A DNA stretch of 64,000 nt from Paenibacillus phoenicis. GTDB taxonomy: Bacteria; Bacillota; Bacilli; Paenibacillales; Paenibacillaceae. The notes under the pieces were generated by a model. The model worked only from the letters and a program-made list of their open reading frames with translations, did no database searches and was not told where the DNA came from. Numbering within the stretch: position 1 is the stretch's first letter; the number at the start of each line of letters is the position of its first letter. Of this stretch, positions 23,827 to 33,174 are shown piece by piece. Made by a program: the position numbers and the translations under genes. The stretch is taken from contig NZ_JAYERP010000001.1 of assembly GCF_034718895.1 (NCBI RefSeq), positions 868,001 to 932,000 on the forward strand, given 5' to 3'.

Positions 23827-25065
23827 ATGGAACGAGTGGTTATTACCGGAATGGGTATTGTATCCCCGCTGGGCAATGATGTAGATACATTTTGGCAAGG
23901 GTTAAAAGAAGGACGCTCCGGGATATCGCAGATCGAACGTTTTGACGTTACGGATTTTAGCACCAAGATCGCCGGGCAGGTTCGAGGGTTTGACGGCGAG
24001 GCAATCTTCGGGCGAAAGGAAGCCCGCAAAATGGATCTCTTCTGCCAATACGCGTTGTTCGCCGCAGAACAGGCAGTTCAGGACGCCGATCTCAATCCGG
24101 AGCTGATCGACCGCGAGCGCTTTGGCGTGTATGTCGGCTCGGGCATCGGCGGGATTGAAACGTTGGCGGAAAACGTTAAAGTGCTCGAAAATCGCGGACC
24201 TAACCGGGTGAGCCCGAGTCTGGTGCCGATGATGATCTCCAATATGGCGGCTGCTCAGATCAGCATCCGTTTCGGCGCGTTAGGCGAGACGCTGTCTCCG
24301 GTTACGGCTTGCTCGATCGGCAATTCGTCGATCGGCGAGGCGTTCCGGCTGATCCGCAGCGGCGAAGCCGATGTGATGATCGCCGGCGGAACCGAAGCGG
24401 CGGTGCATCCGCTTGCGCTGGCCAGCTTTGGCAATGCAACCGCGCTCTCCAAGCGGAACGAAGCTCCGGAGCAAGCCAGCCGGCCGTTTGACGCGGACCG
24501 CGATGGCTTCGTGATGGGCGAAGGCGCCGGGATCGTGGTACTCGAGTCGCTGTCGCACGCATTACGCCGGGGAGCACGCATTCACGGCGAGTTGATCGGC
24601 TACGTTGCAAGCTCCGATGCCTACCACGTGGTCGCTTCGCATCCCGAAGGCGCAGGCGCCTATCTGGCGATGAGACGAGCGCTCACCTCGGCGGGGATCA
24701 CGCCGGAGCAGGTTGATGTGATCAGCGCCCATGCGACAAGCACCCCGGTCGGCGATCTTGGGGAGACGAAGGGGATCAAAAAGGCGTTTGGCAAATACGC
24801 CCATCGCATTCCGATTACGGCTAACAAATCGATGACCGGCCATATGTTTGGTGCGGCTGGCGGCGCGGAAGCTATCGCCCTGGTCCAAACGCTGAAGGAA
24901 GGCATCATCCCGCCGACGATCAATCTGATGAACCCCGATCCGGAATGTGATCTCGATTACGTGCCCAATGAGGCGCGCCGGGCCGAGCTTAAGATCGGGT
25001 TATCCAACTCATTTGGATTCGGCGGACATAACGCCGTGATCGTCGTGCGTAAATATGAGGAATAA
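23827..25065 (+). CDS. fabF: Beta-ketoacyl-ACP synthase II
   Basis: A 412-residue condensing enzyme that extends acyl-ACP with malonyl-ACP in fatty-acid synthesis. The catalytic triad is visible: Cys162 in TACSIGNSSIG, His302 in SAHATSTPVGD and His339 in SMTGHMFGAAGG, at the spacing of FabF. The nucleophile loop reads CSIGNSS where most FabF proteins have CATGTHA or CATGT-like residues, a possible sign of altered substrate use. ATG 23827 has the SD GAGGAGG, half element and half target. An in-frame ATG in the IS (23779) could extend the protein by 16 residues. No other fab genes adjoin, so this may be a second, specialised copy. Confidence 0.9.
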   Translation: MERVVITGMGIVSPLGNDVDTFWQGLKEGRSGISQIERFDVTDFSTKIAGQVRGFDGEAIFGRKEARKMDLFCQYALFAAEQAVQDADLNPELIDRERFGVYVGSGIGGIETLAENVKVLENRGPNRVSPSLVPMMISNMAAAQISIRFGALGETLSPVTACSIGNSSIGEAFRLIRSGEADVMIAGGTEAAVHPLALASFGNATALSKRNEAPEQASRPFDADRDGFVMGEGAGIVVLESLSHALRRGARIHGELIGYVASSDAYHVVASHPEGAGAYLAMRRALTSAGITPEQVDVISAHATSTPVGDLGETKGIKKAFGKYAHRIPITANKSMTGHMFGAAGGAEAIALVQTLKEGIIPPTINLMNPDPECDLDYVPNEARRAELKIGLSNSFGFGGHNAVIVVRKYEE

Positions 25066-25079
25066 GTTCAACCCAACCA

Positions 25080-25115
25080 ACCGTCCCGTCGATGCGGGAC
25101 GGTTTATTTTTATTT
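25080..25115 (+). terminator. Intrinsic terminator after fabF
   Basis: ACCGTCCCG pairs with CGGGACGGT around TCGATG, followed by TTATTTTTATTT. Confidence 0.88.
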
Positions 25116-25251
25116 CACAGGTCAGGCAACATTAGGTAGCCCTTACGCGTTAGGATAGGTAAGGGACGCCGCAGGATGAAATACAGATGAATCCGACAAA
25201 GCCGGCATCGTGCGGAAGTCTTGAAATCTGAAACCACAGGGGGGCATATTG

Positions 25252-26379
25252 ATGGGGAAAAGGGGAAAAAAGATAACGGTTTGGGGCGTTATCATTATGC
25301 TTCTGCCTCTGCTGCTTAGCGGTTGCGGGAGTGCAAGCAATGACGTTGCCTCGAATTCGTCGGCTTCTAAAGAAGCGATGAATCAAGCAAGCAGCTGGGC
25401 GGAAACCGAAATGGATGGAGCAGGCGCTGCTGAGACTGCAACTGATGTGGCCACAGCACCCGCGACCGGCTCTGTCGCACCGGATTCAGCGGCGGCTGGG
25501 AATGTGGGGAACGACAGCGAGGCGGTGAACTCCACGTCGGGATTTCAGCAAGCTAGTACCGATGCCGGGCTCAACCGCAAGCTGATCTACCGGGCACACG
25601 TCGTGATGGAAGTGAAGGACTACGCCAAGGCACAATCGGAGATCCGCAATCTGGTGACGCTGGCGGGCGGCTACATCGTAGAATTTTCCGAGAACCAATC
25701 GCAGCACGAGCTTGGCGGCAACTTTGTACTCAAAGTACCGGCGGCTGGCTTCTCCTCGTTCCTGGACCGGCTGGAGGGATTAAAGCCCGAGTCGTTGCAG
25801 CGGAACATCCAAGGACAGGATGTCTCGGAGGAGTATGTTGATCTGGAATCCCGATTAAAGGTCAAACAAGCGATGGAAGCACGGTACCTGAAATTCGTCG
25901 AGGAAGCGACCCAGACCAAGCAACTGGTTGAATACGTTAATGAGCTGGAGCGGATTCAAACGGAGATCGAGCAAATTAAAGGGAGAATGCGGTACCTCGA
26001 CAGCAATGTGTCCTATTCAACGATTGATATCCGCGTCTTCCAGCCGGATCCGTCGAAGCTGACAGCGGCATCCAGCGATGATACGCCCTTGCTGGAACGG
26101 ATGAAAAAAGCCTTGACCGGCAGCATCGACGTCTTGTCGCTCTTCTTCCAGTGGCTTGTCGTATTCGCAGCAGGGGCGCTGCCGCCGCTTGTCATTGCCG
26201 CCCTTATCGTCATCCCGATCTGGATCAAGCGCCGGAAGAACCGGGAGCAGCGCGAACGCCGCCGTGCTGAGCTTAAGGCTTCCAAAGCGACCTCGCCGCA
26301 ACGGGAAACGATGCCTACCTCCAGTACAGAGGAAAAACAAGAGGATGTGGGTCATGTGGATCACCCGGAGGAACATTAA
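25252..26379 (+). CDS. DUF4349 domain lipoprotein
   Basis: A 375-residue surface protein. The signal peptide ends in LLSGC (lipobox). Residues ~25-110 are a low-complexity linker rich in Ala, Ser, Thr and Asn. The DUF4349 domain (~115-285) includes a beta-rich part (KLIYRAHVVMEVKDYAKAQ) and a coiled coil (VNELERIQTEIEQIKGRMRYLDSNVSYSTIDIRV). A transmembrane helix at ~300-325 and a basic cytoplasmic tail follow. ATG 25252 has GGGGGG upstream. Proteins of this family are widespread but uncharacterised. An envelope-stress or structural role is a guess from the topology. Confidence 0.85.
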   Translation: MGKRGKKITVWGVIIMLLPLLLSGCGSASNDVASNSSASKEAMNQASSWAETEMDGAGAAETATDVATAPATGSVAPDSAAAGNVGNDSEAVNSTSGFQQASTDAGLNRKLIYRAHVVMEVKDYAKAQSEIRNLVTLAGGYIVEFSENQSQHELGGNFVLKVPAAGFSSFLDRLEGLKPESLQRNIQGQDVSEEYVDLESRLKVKQAMEARYLKFVEEATQTKQLVEYVNELERIQTEIEQIKGRMRYLDSNVSYSTIDIRVFQPDPSKLTAASSDDTPLLERMKKALTGSIDVLSLFFQWLVVFAAGALPPLVIAALIVIPIWIKRRKNREQRERRRAELKASKATSPQRETMPTSSTEEKQEDVGHVDHPEEH

Positions 26380-26400
26380 ATTCAAGAAACGAATAAAAAA

Positions 26401-26443
26401 GTAAGCCCAAGGAAAAAAAAAGTCCTTAGCGCTTATTTTTTTG
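26401..26443 (+). terminator. Intrinsic terminator
   Basis: GTAAGC..AAGGA pairs with TCCTT..GCTTA across an A-rich loop, followed by TTTTTTT. Confidence 0.75.
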
Positions 26444-26471
26444 TGTGGGACTGGATCCAATTTACTTCATC

Positions 26472-26667
26472 TTAAACTAAACTTAAACGAATTCAATTTC
26501 GTTCTATGTTAAGATAACGGAACAAAACGCGGAAGTGAAAGGTTTGAAGATGGATGCTGAGAGATTATCTATAACTCCTGAGAGACATCAAGTATTTGCC
26601 GCTAGCAACCGTGGCGTTGGCCGGCGCCTATATGCTGAAGCGGACGCCGCTCAGCAGCAACCGGTAA
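26472..26667 (+). other. Pho-box-like repeats and a peptide remnant
   Basis: Two TTAAAC repeats (26472-26477, 26483-26488) lie 11 bp apart, resembling the spacing of Bacillus PhoP sites, though the hexamers fit only partly. Downstream, a frame open from 26575 to TAA 26665-26667 reads like the hydrophobic end of a small membrane protein (PLATVALAGAYMLKR). A stop at 26572-26574 separates it from a possible start at ATG 26554. This may be the remains of a small gene. Evidence is thin. Confidence 0.3.
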
Positions 26668-26676
26668 TCACAAGAT

Positions 26677-27558
26677 TTAAGCCTCACTGAAGTATTCGCT
26701 TAAAAACTCACGGAAGCGCCGCGCCGCTTCAGACAAATAACGGCGTTCCAGCCAAGCAACGGAGTAGACCCGCCGGCAATCCGGGCTTTCGATTCGCAGC
26801 ATCGGGTAGGCTGGGCGTTCATCCTTCCGGCAGGCCGGCATGAAGGCAACGCCTAATCCGGCTTGAACGAGGCTGCCCAACGCGCTGGGTTCATCGACCT
26901 CGCACACGATGCGCGGACGGAAGCCGGCGGCATGGCAAAACGACTCGTTGATTTTGTGAAACGGATGCCCCGTTTTATATTCAATGAAAGATTCGTCCGC
27001 CACGTCTTCGAGGCGGATGTTTTCTCTATCTGCCAGCCGGTGGCCGGGCGGTACAGCTAAGAAGACTTCGGCATTCAGCACCGGCTGTTCACACACCCCG
27101 GGATAATCCAGTGAGGAAGCGGTGAAGCACAGATCCACCTCGCCGGACTCCAGCAGCTGAATCATCTCCGCAGCGGATGCGGGGGACGTCTGGAGAATCC
27201 GGAAGTTGACCTCCGGATAGACTTCGCGAAAAGCCCTCAGTGCGGACGTAATCCGCCCCAGCGTATTGGTGGCCAAATGAATGCTGCCGCGCTCCATTCC
27301 CGCCAGATCCGCCACCTCACGGCGCCCCTCCTCCAGGACATCCAGCGCGGCCTCTACTTTTTTCAAGAAGGCTTTGCCAAAGGCGTTGAGCCGAATTTGA
27401 CGATTTTGCCGATCAAACAGCGGGACCCCCAGGTCCTCCTCAAGCCTGGAGATCGTCTTGCTGAGCGCAGGCTGGGCAATATGCAGCTCTTGGGCAGCAC
27501 GGGTCATATGCTCCAAACGAGCGACAGTGCGAAAATATTCCAATTGCAGCATCTCCAT
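26677..27558 (-). CDS. LysR family transcriptional regulator
   Basis: The protein has 293 residues. The helix-turn-helix lies in residues ~1-60 (LEYFRTVARLEHMTRAAQELHIAQPALSKTISRLEEDLGVPLFDR) and the effector domain in ~90-290. I start at ATG 27558 because AAAGGAG lies 11 bases upstream; the longer reading to 27651 adds a low-complexity Asn/Lys stretch with no SD. It is divergent from an MFS exporter gene with ~135 bp between starts, so it most likely controls that pump. The inducer is unknown. Confidence 0.88.
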   Translation of the reverse strand: MEMLQLEYFRTVARLEHMTRAAQELHIAQPALSKTISRLEEDLGVPLFDRQNRQIRLNAFGKAFLKKVEAALDVLEEGRREVADLAGMERGSIHLATNTLGRITSALRAFREVYPEVNFRILQTSPASAAEMIQLLESGEVDLCFTASSLDYPGVCEQPVLNAEVFLAVPPGHRLADRENIRLEDVADESFIEYKTGHPFHKINESFCHAAGFRPRIVCEVDEPSALGSLVQAGLGVAFMPACRKDERPAYPMLRIESPDCRRVYSVAWLERRYLSEAARRFREFLSEYFSEA

Positions 27559-27693
27559 GTCGATGCCAACTCCTTTAGATTTACTCTGAATCGATAACCT
27601 TAAGTTTATGAATCTATAATTTAATATATATTTTTCATTATTATTATTCAATCATACAATAACTTGTGAGGAGATCGATAGGAGGAGATTGCG

Positions 27694-29106
27694 ATGAAAA
27701 ATGCTGTTTCTACCGGTACGTCTGCTGCGAGTGAGAAGCTGATCCGCATTTTGGCGTTTACGATGACTTTGTCATCCATGGGCGCCACGCTTTTTAATAT
27801 CGTACTTCCGGATATGAAAGAGGAATTTGGCTTGTCCGTGACTCAGGTCAGCTGGGTAACAACGATTTATGGACTGATTTATGCCATCGGTGCGGTGATC
27901 TATGGGAAATTGGCCGATGCTTTTTCGTTGAAAAAGCTGCTGACGTTTGGATTTCTTCTGTTCTGCGTAGGTTCGCTCATTGGACTTTCGGCGCAGGCGT
28001 ATTGGATGGTCTTGCTGGGCCGTACGCTGCAATCTGCGGGAGCCTCTGTAGTGCCTGCTGCGGCGATGATTATTCCGGTGCGGTATTTCCCGGCCGGACG
28101 TCGCGGATACGCGCTCGGAATTACCGCTACAGGACTTGCGATCGGCGGTGTGCTTGGGCCTGTCGTCTCCGCGCTGCTAGTGAGTGTGGTCGACTGGAGA
28201 TGGTTATTCTGCGTGCCGATGCTGATGCTGGTGATGTTGCCGTTTTATCGGAAGTACCTCAGCGATGAACCGCTTCAATCCGTCCAAATCGACTGGCTTG
28301 GCGGAGGCTTGCTTGCCGGTACAGTTACCCTGTTGTTGCTTGGGGTGACCTATGGGGGATGGGAGTTGTATTTGGGCAGCTTCATCGGGTTTCTCCTGTT
28401 TGTTTGGCGCATTCTCCGTGCCCAGCAGCCGTTTGTGAATCCGCGGCTTTTTCGGAATAAAAGCTATTCGTTTGGTCTCCTGCTGTCGGCGCTGGTTATG
28501 GGGATCGGGTATGCGCTGCCGTTTCTCACGCCGCAGCTGCTGGCTGAGGTGAACCGGCTTCCTGCTGGCTGGATTGGATTTGCGATGGTGCCGGGAGCTG
28601 CCGCATCGGCCATCCTTGGCCGCAAAGGAGGCAGGCTGGCGGACACCAAGGGCAATGCCTTTGTGTTTTATCTGGCGTCGTCGTTGCTCATTAGTTGCTT
28701 CTTTCTCTACTCCGGGGTGTCCGGGGCATCGGCGGGTTGGGTTGCCGCGATTCTGATTCTTGGGAATGTGGGACAGATGTTCATGCAGTTAGCGTTGTCG
28801 AACACGATATCCCGCACCTTGCCGAAGGAGCAGACAGGGGTAGGCATGGGGATGCTGTCCATGCTGAGCTTTTTGTCCGGTACGGTCGCGATCAGCCTTT
28901 ACGGCAAAGCTGTGGATTTCGGAGCGACGTCACATTGGAATCCGCTAAATCCATTTGAGGGTTCCGCCGTGTATTCCAATGTCGCTCTGGTTTTGGCGCT
29001 GCTGCATATCGGCATCCTGCTGTTCTACCGTTATTATGCTCGGCAATTTGGAGGTGCGACGAAGTCTTTGCTGAGTGACGGAATCCGTGTGGCAAAGCAT
29101 GAATAA
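27694..29106 (+). CDS. MFS efflux transporter, 14-helix type
   Basis: A 470-residue drug:H+ antiporter-2-like protein. Motif A (YGKLADAFSLKKLL) follows helix 2, motif C (GLAIGGVLGPVVSALLV) is in helix 5, and the count of hydrophobic segments is about 14. The N-terminus FTMTLSSMGATLFNIVLPDMKEEFGLS resembles TetL/QacA-type pumps and the Bacillus YubD/LmrB group. The start ATG 27694 follows AGGAGG. Its divergent LysR neighbour probably regulates it. The exported compound is not predictable. Confidence 0.87.
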   Translation: MKNAVSTGTSAASEKLIRILAFTMTLSSMGATLFNIVLPDMKEEFGLSVTQVSWVTTIYGLIYAIGAVIYGKLADAFSLKKLLTFGFLLFCVGSLIGLSAQAYWMVLLGRTLQSAGASVVPAAAMIIPVRYFPAGRRGYALGITATGLAIGGVLGPVVSALLVSVVDWRWLFCVPMLMLVMLPFYRKYLSDEPLQSVQIDWLGGGLLAGTVTLLLLGVTYGGWELYLGSFIGFLLFVWRILRAQQPFVNPRLFRNKSYSFGLLLSALVMGIGYALPFLTPQLLAEVNRLPAGWIGFAMVPGAAASAILGRKGGRLADTKGNAFVFYLASSLLISCFFLYSGVSGASAGWVAAILILGNVGQMFMQLALSNTISRTLPKEQTGVGMGMLSMLSFLSGTVAISLYGKAVDFGATSHWNPLNPFEGSAVYSNVALVLALLHIGILLFYRYYARQFGGATKSLLSDGIRVAKHE

Positions 29107-29226
29107 ATCACAAATATCCATATAGAAGATCACTTTATTCTCGTTACTCCTCCTGGGGTTGATAGTAGAATGGAAGAAGATGAACGCTAGTCCAATTTAG
29201 ATGAGAACCTACCAGGAGGATCGAGA

Positions 29227-31419
29227 ATGCCTATCTTTTTCGATGAAGCGAAAGGCCTTTTCCATTTGCAGTCCCGCAATACAAGTTACTTGATTCAATT
29301 GGTTCACGGGTATCCTGCCCATGCTTATTTCGGGGCCAAGCTGCGCCATGGCAGCAACCTCGATCAGCTGCTGACCTTCCAGGAACGCGCTTCGTTTAGT
29401 CCGAACCCGATCCCGGAGGATAAGTCGATTTCGCTGGATTCTCTCCCACAGGAATATCCGCAATACGGAACAAGTGACTTCCGGAGCCCGGCATATCAGG
29501 TGCGGCTTGCGAACGGTACCCGGGCAACCGAGCTGACGTATCGCTCCCACCGGATCGTTCCGGGTAAGCCGGTGCTGAAGGGGCTTCCTGCTGTATATGT
29601 TGAGCAAGACCATGAGGCAGAAACGCTGGAGCTGGAGCTGGAAGATCGCGTTTCCGGACTGGTCGTCGTCCTGAGCTATACAGTGTTTGCTGATTTTGAC
29701 GCCATCGCCAGATCCGCCCGGCTCACGAACGGAAGCAGCGAGTCGATCCAACTGGAGCGGGCGCTCAGCGCCTCGGTGGATTTCCCGGACGCGGCTTACG
29801 ACGCCTTGTATTTATCCGGCGCTTGGGCTCGTGAACGCCATGTGCAGCGCAGACGGCTCGCACCGGGGGTGACCGGGATCAGCAGCCGCCGCGGGTCGAG
29901 CTCCCACCAGCAGAATCCGTTCCTGGCGCTGCTGCGGCCGGATGCGACGGAGCAGCATGGTGAGGTTTATGGCTTCAGCTTGGTTTACAGCGGCAGCTTT
30001 ACCGCTGAAGCCGAGGTTGAGCAGTTTGGGACAACCCGGGTTCAGATCGGGATCAACCCTTTTGACTTTACGTGGAAGCTGGAGCCGGGCGAGAGCTTTC
30101 AAACCCCGGAGGCGGTGCTTGTGTATTCTGCTGATGGGCTGGGAGGCATGTCCCGAACCTATCACCGGTTGTATCGGACTCGGCTCTGCCGCGGGCAATT
30201 CCGCGATCAGGAGCGGCCAATTCTCGTTAATAACTGGGAAGCGACGTATTTTGATTTCAACGCGGACAAGATCGAGGCGATTGCCCAAGCGGGCAGCGAG
30301 CTGGGCATCGAGCTGTTCGTGCTCGACGACGGTTGGTTTGGCCGGCGCGACCGGGATAACAGCTCGTTAGGCGACTGGTTCGAGGACCGCCGCAAGCTGC
30401 CTGACGGGCTCAAGGACCTGGCCCGCCGCGTGAAGGACACCGGGCTGCAGTTCGGCCTTTGGTTCGAGCCGGAAATGGTCTCCCCGGACAGCGATCTGTA
30501 CCGGGCGCATCCCGACTGGTGTCTGCACGTTCCGGGGCGGCGGCGGACAGAAGCCCGCGACCAGCTGGTGCTGGATATGTCGCGCAGCGATGTGCGTCAG
30601 TATCTGTATGAGCGCTTAAGTGCCATTTTCTCGACGGTGCCGATTACGTACGTGAAATGGGACATGAACCGGAACATGACGGAGATTGGTTCAGCGGTCA
30701 GCCCGGCGGAGCGGCAGGGGGAAGTCGCCCACCGTTATATGTTGGGGCTGTACGAGCTCTTGGAGCGTCTGACGAGCGAGTTCCCGCATATTTTGTTCGA
30801 AAGCTGCTCCGGCGGCGGCGGGCGGTTTGATCCGGGCATGCTGTACTACATGCCGCAGACTTGGACGAGCGATGACACGGATGCGGCGGAGCGTTTGAAA
30901 ATTCAATACGGCACCAGCATCGTATATCCGGTGTCGACGATGGGCGCGCACGTCTCGGCGGTGCCAAACCACCAAGTAGAGCGGACGACCCCGCTGACGT
31001 TCCGAGGGGATGTGGCCATGTCCGGCAATTTTGGCTACGAATTAGATCTTACCCGGTTTACGGAAGAAGAGAAGGAGACGGCCAAACGCCAGATCGCACT
31101 CTACAAAAAAATCCGCGGATTGGTGCAGCAAGGGGATCTGTACCGTCTGCAAAGCCCGTTCGAAGGAAATGAGACGGCGTGGATGTTCGTTAGCCCGGAT
31201 CAGAGCGAAGCGTTGCTGTTCTATTTCCGCGTCCTTGCGGAACCTAATGGCCCGCTGCGCAGCGTCAAGCTGCAAGGACTTGACCCGGCCAAAGATTACG
31301 AGGTGGTCGGAAGCGGCGAAGTGTATGGCGGCGACCGTTTGATGAACGCCGGCTTGTCCATGGCTTCGGTGCGCGGCGATTTCAGCAGCAAGATGGTTCA
31401 CTTGAAAGCGAAGCTATAA
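29227..31419 (+). CDS. Alpha-galactosidase, GH36
   Basis: A 730-residue enzyme that removes terminal alpha-galactose from raffinose, stachyose or melibiose. It has an N-terminal beta-supersandwich (residues ~1-320), then a TIM barrel (~325-640) with LDDGWFGRRDRD, GLWFEPEMVSP, the nucleophile Asp479 in YVKWDMNR, and the acid/base Asp549 in WTSDDTDA, then a small beta domain. These positions nearly equal those of the Geobacillus tetrameric GH36 enzymes (478/548). There is no signal peptide, so it is cytoplasmic. ATG 29227 has AGGAGG upstream. It stands alone, with no transporter next to it. Confidence 0.93.
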   Translation: MPIFFDEAKGLFHLQSRNTSYLIQLVHGYPAHAYFGAKLRHGSNLDQLLTFQERASFSPNPIPEDKSISLDSLPQEYPQYGTSDFRSPAYQVRLANGTRATELTYRSHRIVPGKPVLKGLPAVYVEQDHEAETLELELEDRVSGLVVVLSYTVFADFDAIARSARLTNGSSESIQLERALSASVDFPDAAYDALYLSGAWARERHVQRRRLAPGVTGISSRRGSSSHQQNPFLALLRPDATEQHGEVYGFSLVYSGSFTAEAEVEQFGTTRVQIGINPFDFTWKLEPGESFQTPEAVLVYSADGLGGMSRTYHRLYRTRLCRGQFRDQERPILVNNWEATYFDFNADKIEAIAQAGSELGIELFVLDDGWFGRRDRDNSSLGDWFEDRRKLPDGLKDLARRVKDTGLQFGLWFEPEMVSPDSDLYRAHPDWCLHVPGRRRTEARDQLVLDMSRSDVRQYLYERLSAIFSTVPITYVKWDMNRNMTEIGSAVSPAERQGEVAHRYMLGLYELLERLTSEFPHILFESCSGGGGRFDPGMLYYMPQTWTSDDTDAAERLKIQYGTSIVYPVSTMGAHVSAVPNHQVERTTPLTFRGDVAMSGNFGYELDLTRFTEEEKETAKRQIALYKKIRGLVQQGDLYRLQSPFEGNETAWMFVSPDQSEALLFYFRVLAEPNGPLRSVKLQGLDPAKDYEVVGSGEVYGGDRLMNAGLSMASVRGDFSSKMVHLKAKL

Positions 31420-31429
31420 ATAACGCAAA

Positions 31430-31465
31430 GACCTGAGGGAGGTTAACTCCATCAGGTCTTTTTTT
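31430..31465 (+). terminator. Intrinsic terminator after GH36 gene
   Basis: GACCTGA pairs with TCAGGTC across a loop of about 15 bases, followed by seven T. It lies nine bases from the stop of the small minus-strand ORF at 31474. Confidence 0.85.
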
Positions 31466-31473
31466 GATGATGC

Positions 31474-31557
31474 TTACGCAGGTTTCACTATATCATGGCA
31501 GCCGGGGAACATCCCCGTGGAAATGGCGATGCGGTTCCAGCAGTTGATAACTTTCAT
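31474..31557 (-). CDS. Putative 27-residue peptide
   Basis: A minus-strand ORF (ATG 31557 to TAA 31474) with an excellent SD, GGAGGG, seven bases upstream. The 27 residues include Trp, two Cys (positions 6 and 20) and Met-Phe-Pro-Gly, and it ends Lys-Pro-Ala. It is followed by the hairpin at 31430-31465, which can also stop minus-strand transcription. It could be a small signalling or membrane-active peptide, or a leader peptide. I recognise no homologue, and with 27 codons chance cannot be excluded. Confidence 0.45.
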   Translation of the reverse strand: MKVINCWNRIAISTGMFPGCHDIVKPA

Positions 31558-31614
31558 CCCAAATCCCTCCATTGGATAATGATTTGTGCTTACGCTAGAC
31601 TCCTCATATCTTAT

Positions 31615-31659
31615 CGAAAAAAAGAAAAATAACCCAGCCCCTATGCAAAAGGGACTGGG
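31615..31659 (-). terminator. Intrinsic terminator after chemoreceptor gene
   Basis: On the minus strand CCCAGTCCC pairs with GGGGCTGGG, followed by TTATTTTTC and a further T run. Confidence 0.8.
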
Positions 31660-31674
31660 CGGTGGGTGGTTCGA

Positions 31675-32925
31675 TTAAAACTTGAAGATATGTATCGTCT
31701 TCTGCAGCTGGAACACGGCATTTTTCATCGCTTCGGCCTCTTCGGCCATCGCGCGGATCGAGGTAATCTGCTCGTTCATGGATGCCGAGACTTGTTCCGT
31801 GCCTGCCGCGGATTCCTCGGTGATGGCGGAAATGTTCTGAATCGCCGATGAGATGTTCTGCGCACTCTCCAGCATCTCCTCGCTCTCTCTGGCGAATGCG
31901 GCGATTTCCTCACTAATATACTGCACGCTTTGCACGATCTCTTGGAAGATTTGCTCTGCTTCCCGGATCATTTCGCTTTGCTGCCGGACAACTTCTTCAT
32001 TGATTTTAATGTTCTGTCCAGCTTGCTTCACGTCTTGTTCGATGCTGCGAACCAGATTAAATACCTCTTTGGTTGAGGCGGTGGATTCTTCAGCCAGCTT
32101 GCGAACCTCGTGGGCAACCACGGCAAACCCGGCTCCATGTTCGCCCGCCCGCGCCGCTTCAATCGAAGCGTTCAGCGACAGCAGATTGGTCTGTTCAGCA
32201 ATTTCAGAGATGGTTGCCGTAATTTTGGTGATCCCCTGCGCGTTTTTCGCCAAAGCCTCGATGGACTCAGCCACTTTCTCAGTTGCTTCGATGTTCTTGC
32301 GCATCCCGCTCGCTTGACGGGAGACGGACTCACGTCCACGCTCTACCAATTGAATCATTTCTTCGGAACGCTGATTCATCTCACGGGAGGCTTCGGTGTA
32401 ATTGCTCACCTTCTGCTCAATCTCGCCAATCGCGTCCTTCATGCCGCTGACATCTTCGGAGATGGCGTTGGCACCAAGAGCCAGCTCGTTGGAGGAGTGG
32501 GTGACTTGGGTCATGACTTCAATCAGCTCCTGGTTGCGGTCGGAAATCTTCCGGCTGGAATCCATTACCTTGCGGGTGATATCCGACGTTTCCTGGAGGA
32601 TCTTGCGCAGCTTGTCCACCATGCTGTTGAAGGAGCGGCTGAGATCATCCATGCCTCCGGATTCCGAAATTCGACTGGTAAAATCCCCTTTGGCGATTTT
32701 GGCCGAAGCGCTGGTGATATCATCGAATGAATCCGTAAGCGCTTTCTGGAGGTAACGCGAAAGCGGGAAGGTAAGCGCTGCCAACACGACGATCAGCAAG
32801 ATACCGATGACGATATGTCCCAGCAGGATGAAGGCGAGCAGCGATGGTACGGCAAAGAGCGCGGCCACAAGATAACAGGCAGCGGAGATCTTTCCGGATA
32901 AGGGAAGTCGGTTGAACCATGTCAT
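31675..32925 (-). CDS. Methyl-accepting chemotaxis protein, no external sensor
   Basis: The protein has 416 residues. Two closely spaced membrane helices (residues ~12-55) with almost nothing between them are followed by a HAMP domain (~57-115) and a long signalling coiled coil with the hairpin tip [42 protein letters not shown]. Lacking a periplasmic domain, it may sense membrane or internal state. I prefer ATG 32925: the upstream ATG 32934 is only two bases from AAGGAGG. That SD region (CCTCCTTAAGT on the plus strand, 32937-32947) is one base off the IS110 target. Confidence 0.88.
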   Translation of the reverse strand: MTWFNRLPLSGKISAACYLVAALFAVPSLLAFILLGHIVIGILLIVVLAALTFPLSRYLQKALTDSFDDITSASAKIAKGDFTSRISESGGMDDLSRSFNSMVDKLRKILQETSDITRKVMDSSRKISDRNQELIEVMTQVTHSSNELALGANAISEDVSGMKDAIGEIEQKVSNYTEASREMNQRSEEMIQLVERGRESVSRQASGMRKNIEATEKVAESIEALAKNAQGITKITATISEIAEQTNLLSLNASIEAARAGEHGAGFAVVAHEVRKLAEESTASTKEVFNLVRSIEQDVKQAGQNIKINEEVVRQQSEMIREAEQIFQEIVQSVQYISEEIAAFARESEEMLESAQNISSAIQNISAITEESAAGTEQVSASMNEQITSIRAMAEEAEAMKNAVFQLQKTIHIFKF

Positions 32926-33077
32926 GGGATTCATGTCCTCCTTAAGTAATAGGTGAATTCTACCATGATTATATCATTCAACACGTCAGGGGTATAGAAT
33001 GAAATCTTCCGCGAAATGCTATCCGAAGGTTGAAAATCATCCAATTTTGTCTATTGATAATATTTGTGATACCCATA

Positions 33078-33106
33078 TTGACAATAAACTTGATGCTCTG
33101 TTAAAT
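33078..33106 (+). promoter_or_regulatory. Sigma-A promoter of the MarR/efflux operon
   Basis: TTGACA (33078-33083), 17-bp spacer, TTAAAT (33101-33106). Confidence 0.65.
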
Positions 33107-33120
33107 ATAGTAATGGATTG

Positions 33121-33134
33121 TTTCGCATACGAAA
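33121..33134 (+). promoter_or_regulatory. Candidate MarR operator
   Basis: TTTCG-CATA-CGAAA, a perfect inverted repeat just downstream of the expected transcription start, in the right place for autorepression by the MarR protein encoded next. Confidence 0.5.
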
Positions 33135-33174
33135 TATTAAAGAGTAGAACTAAGTGTTAAAGGATGAGCACCGT

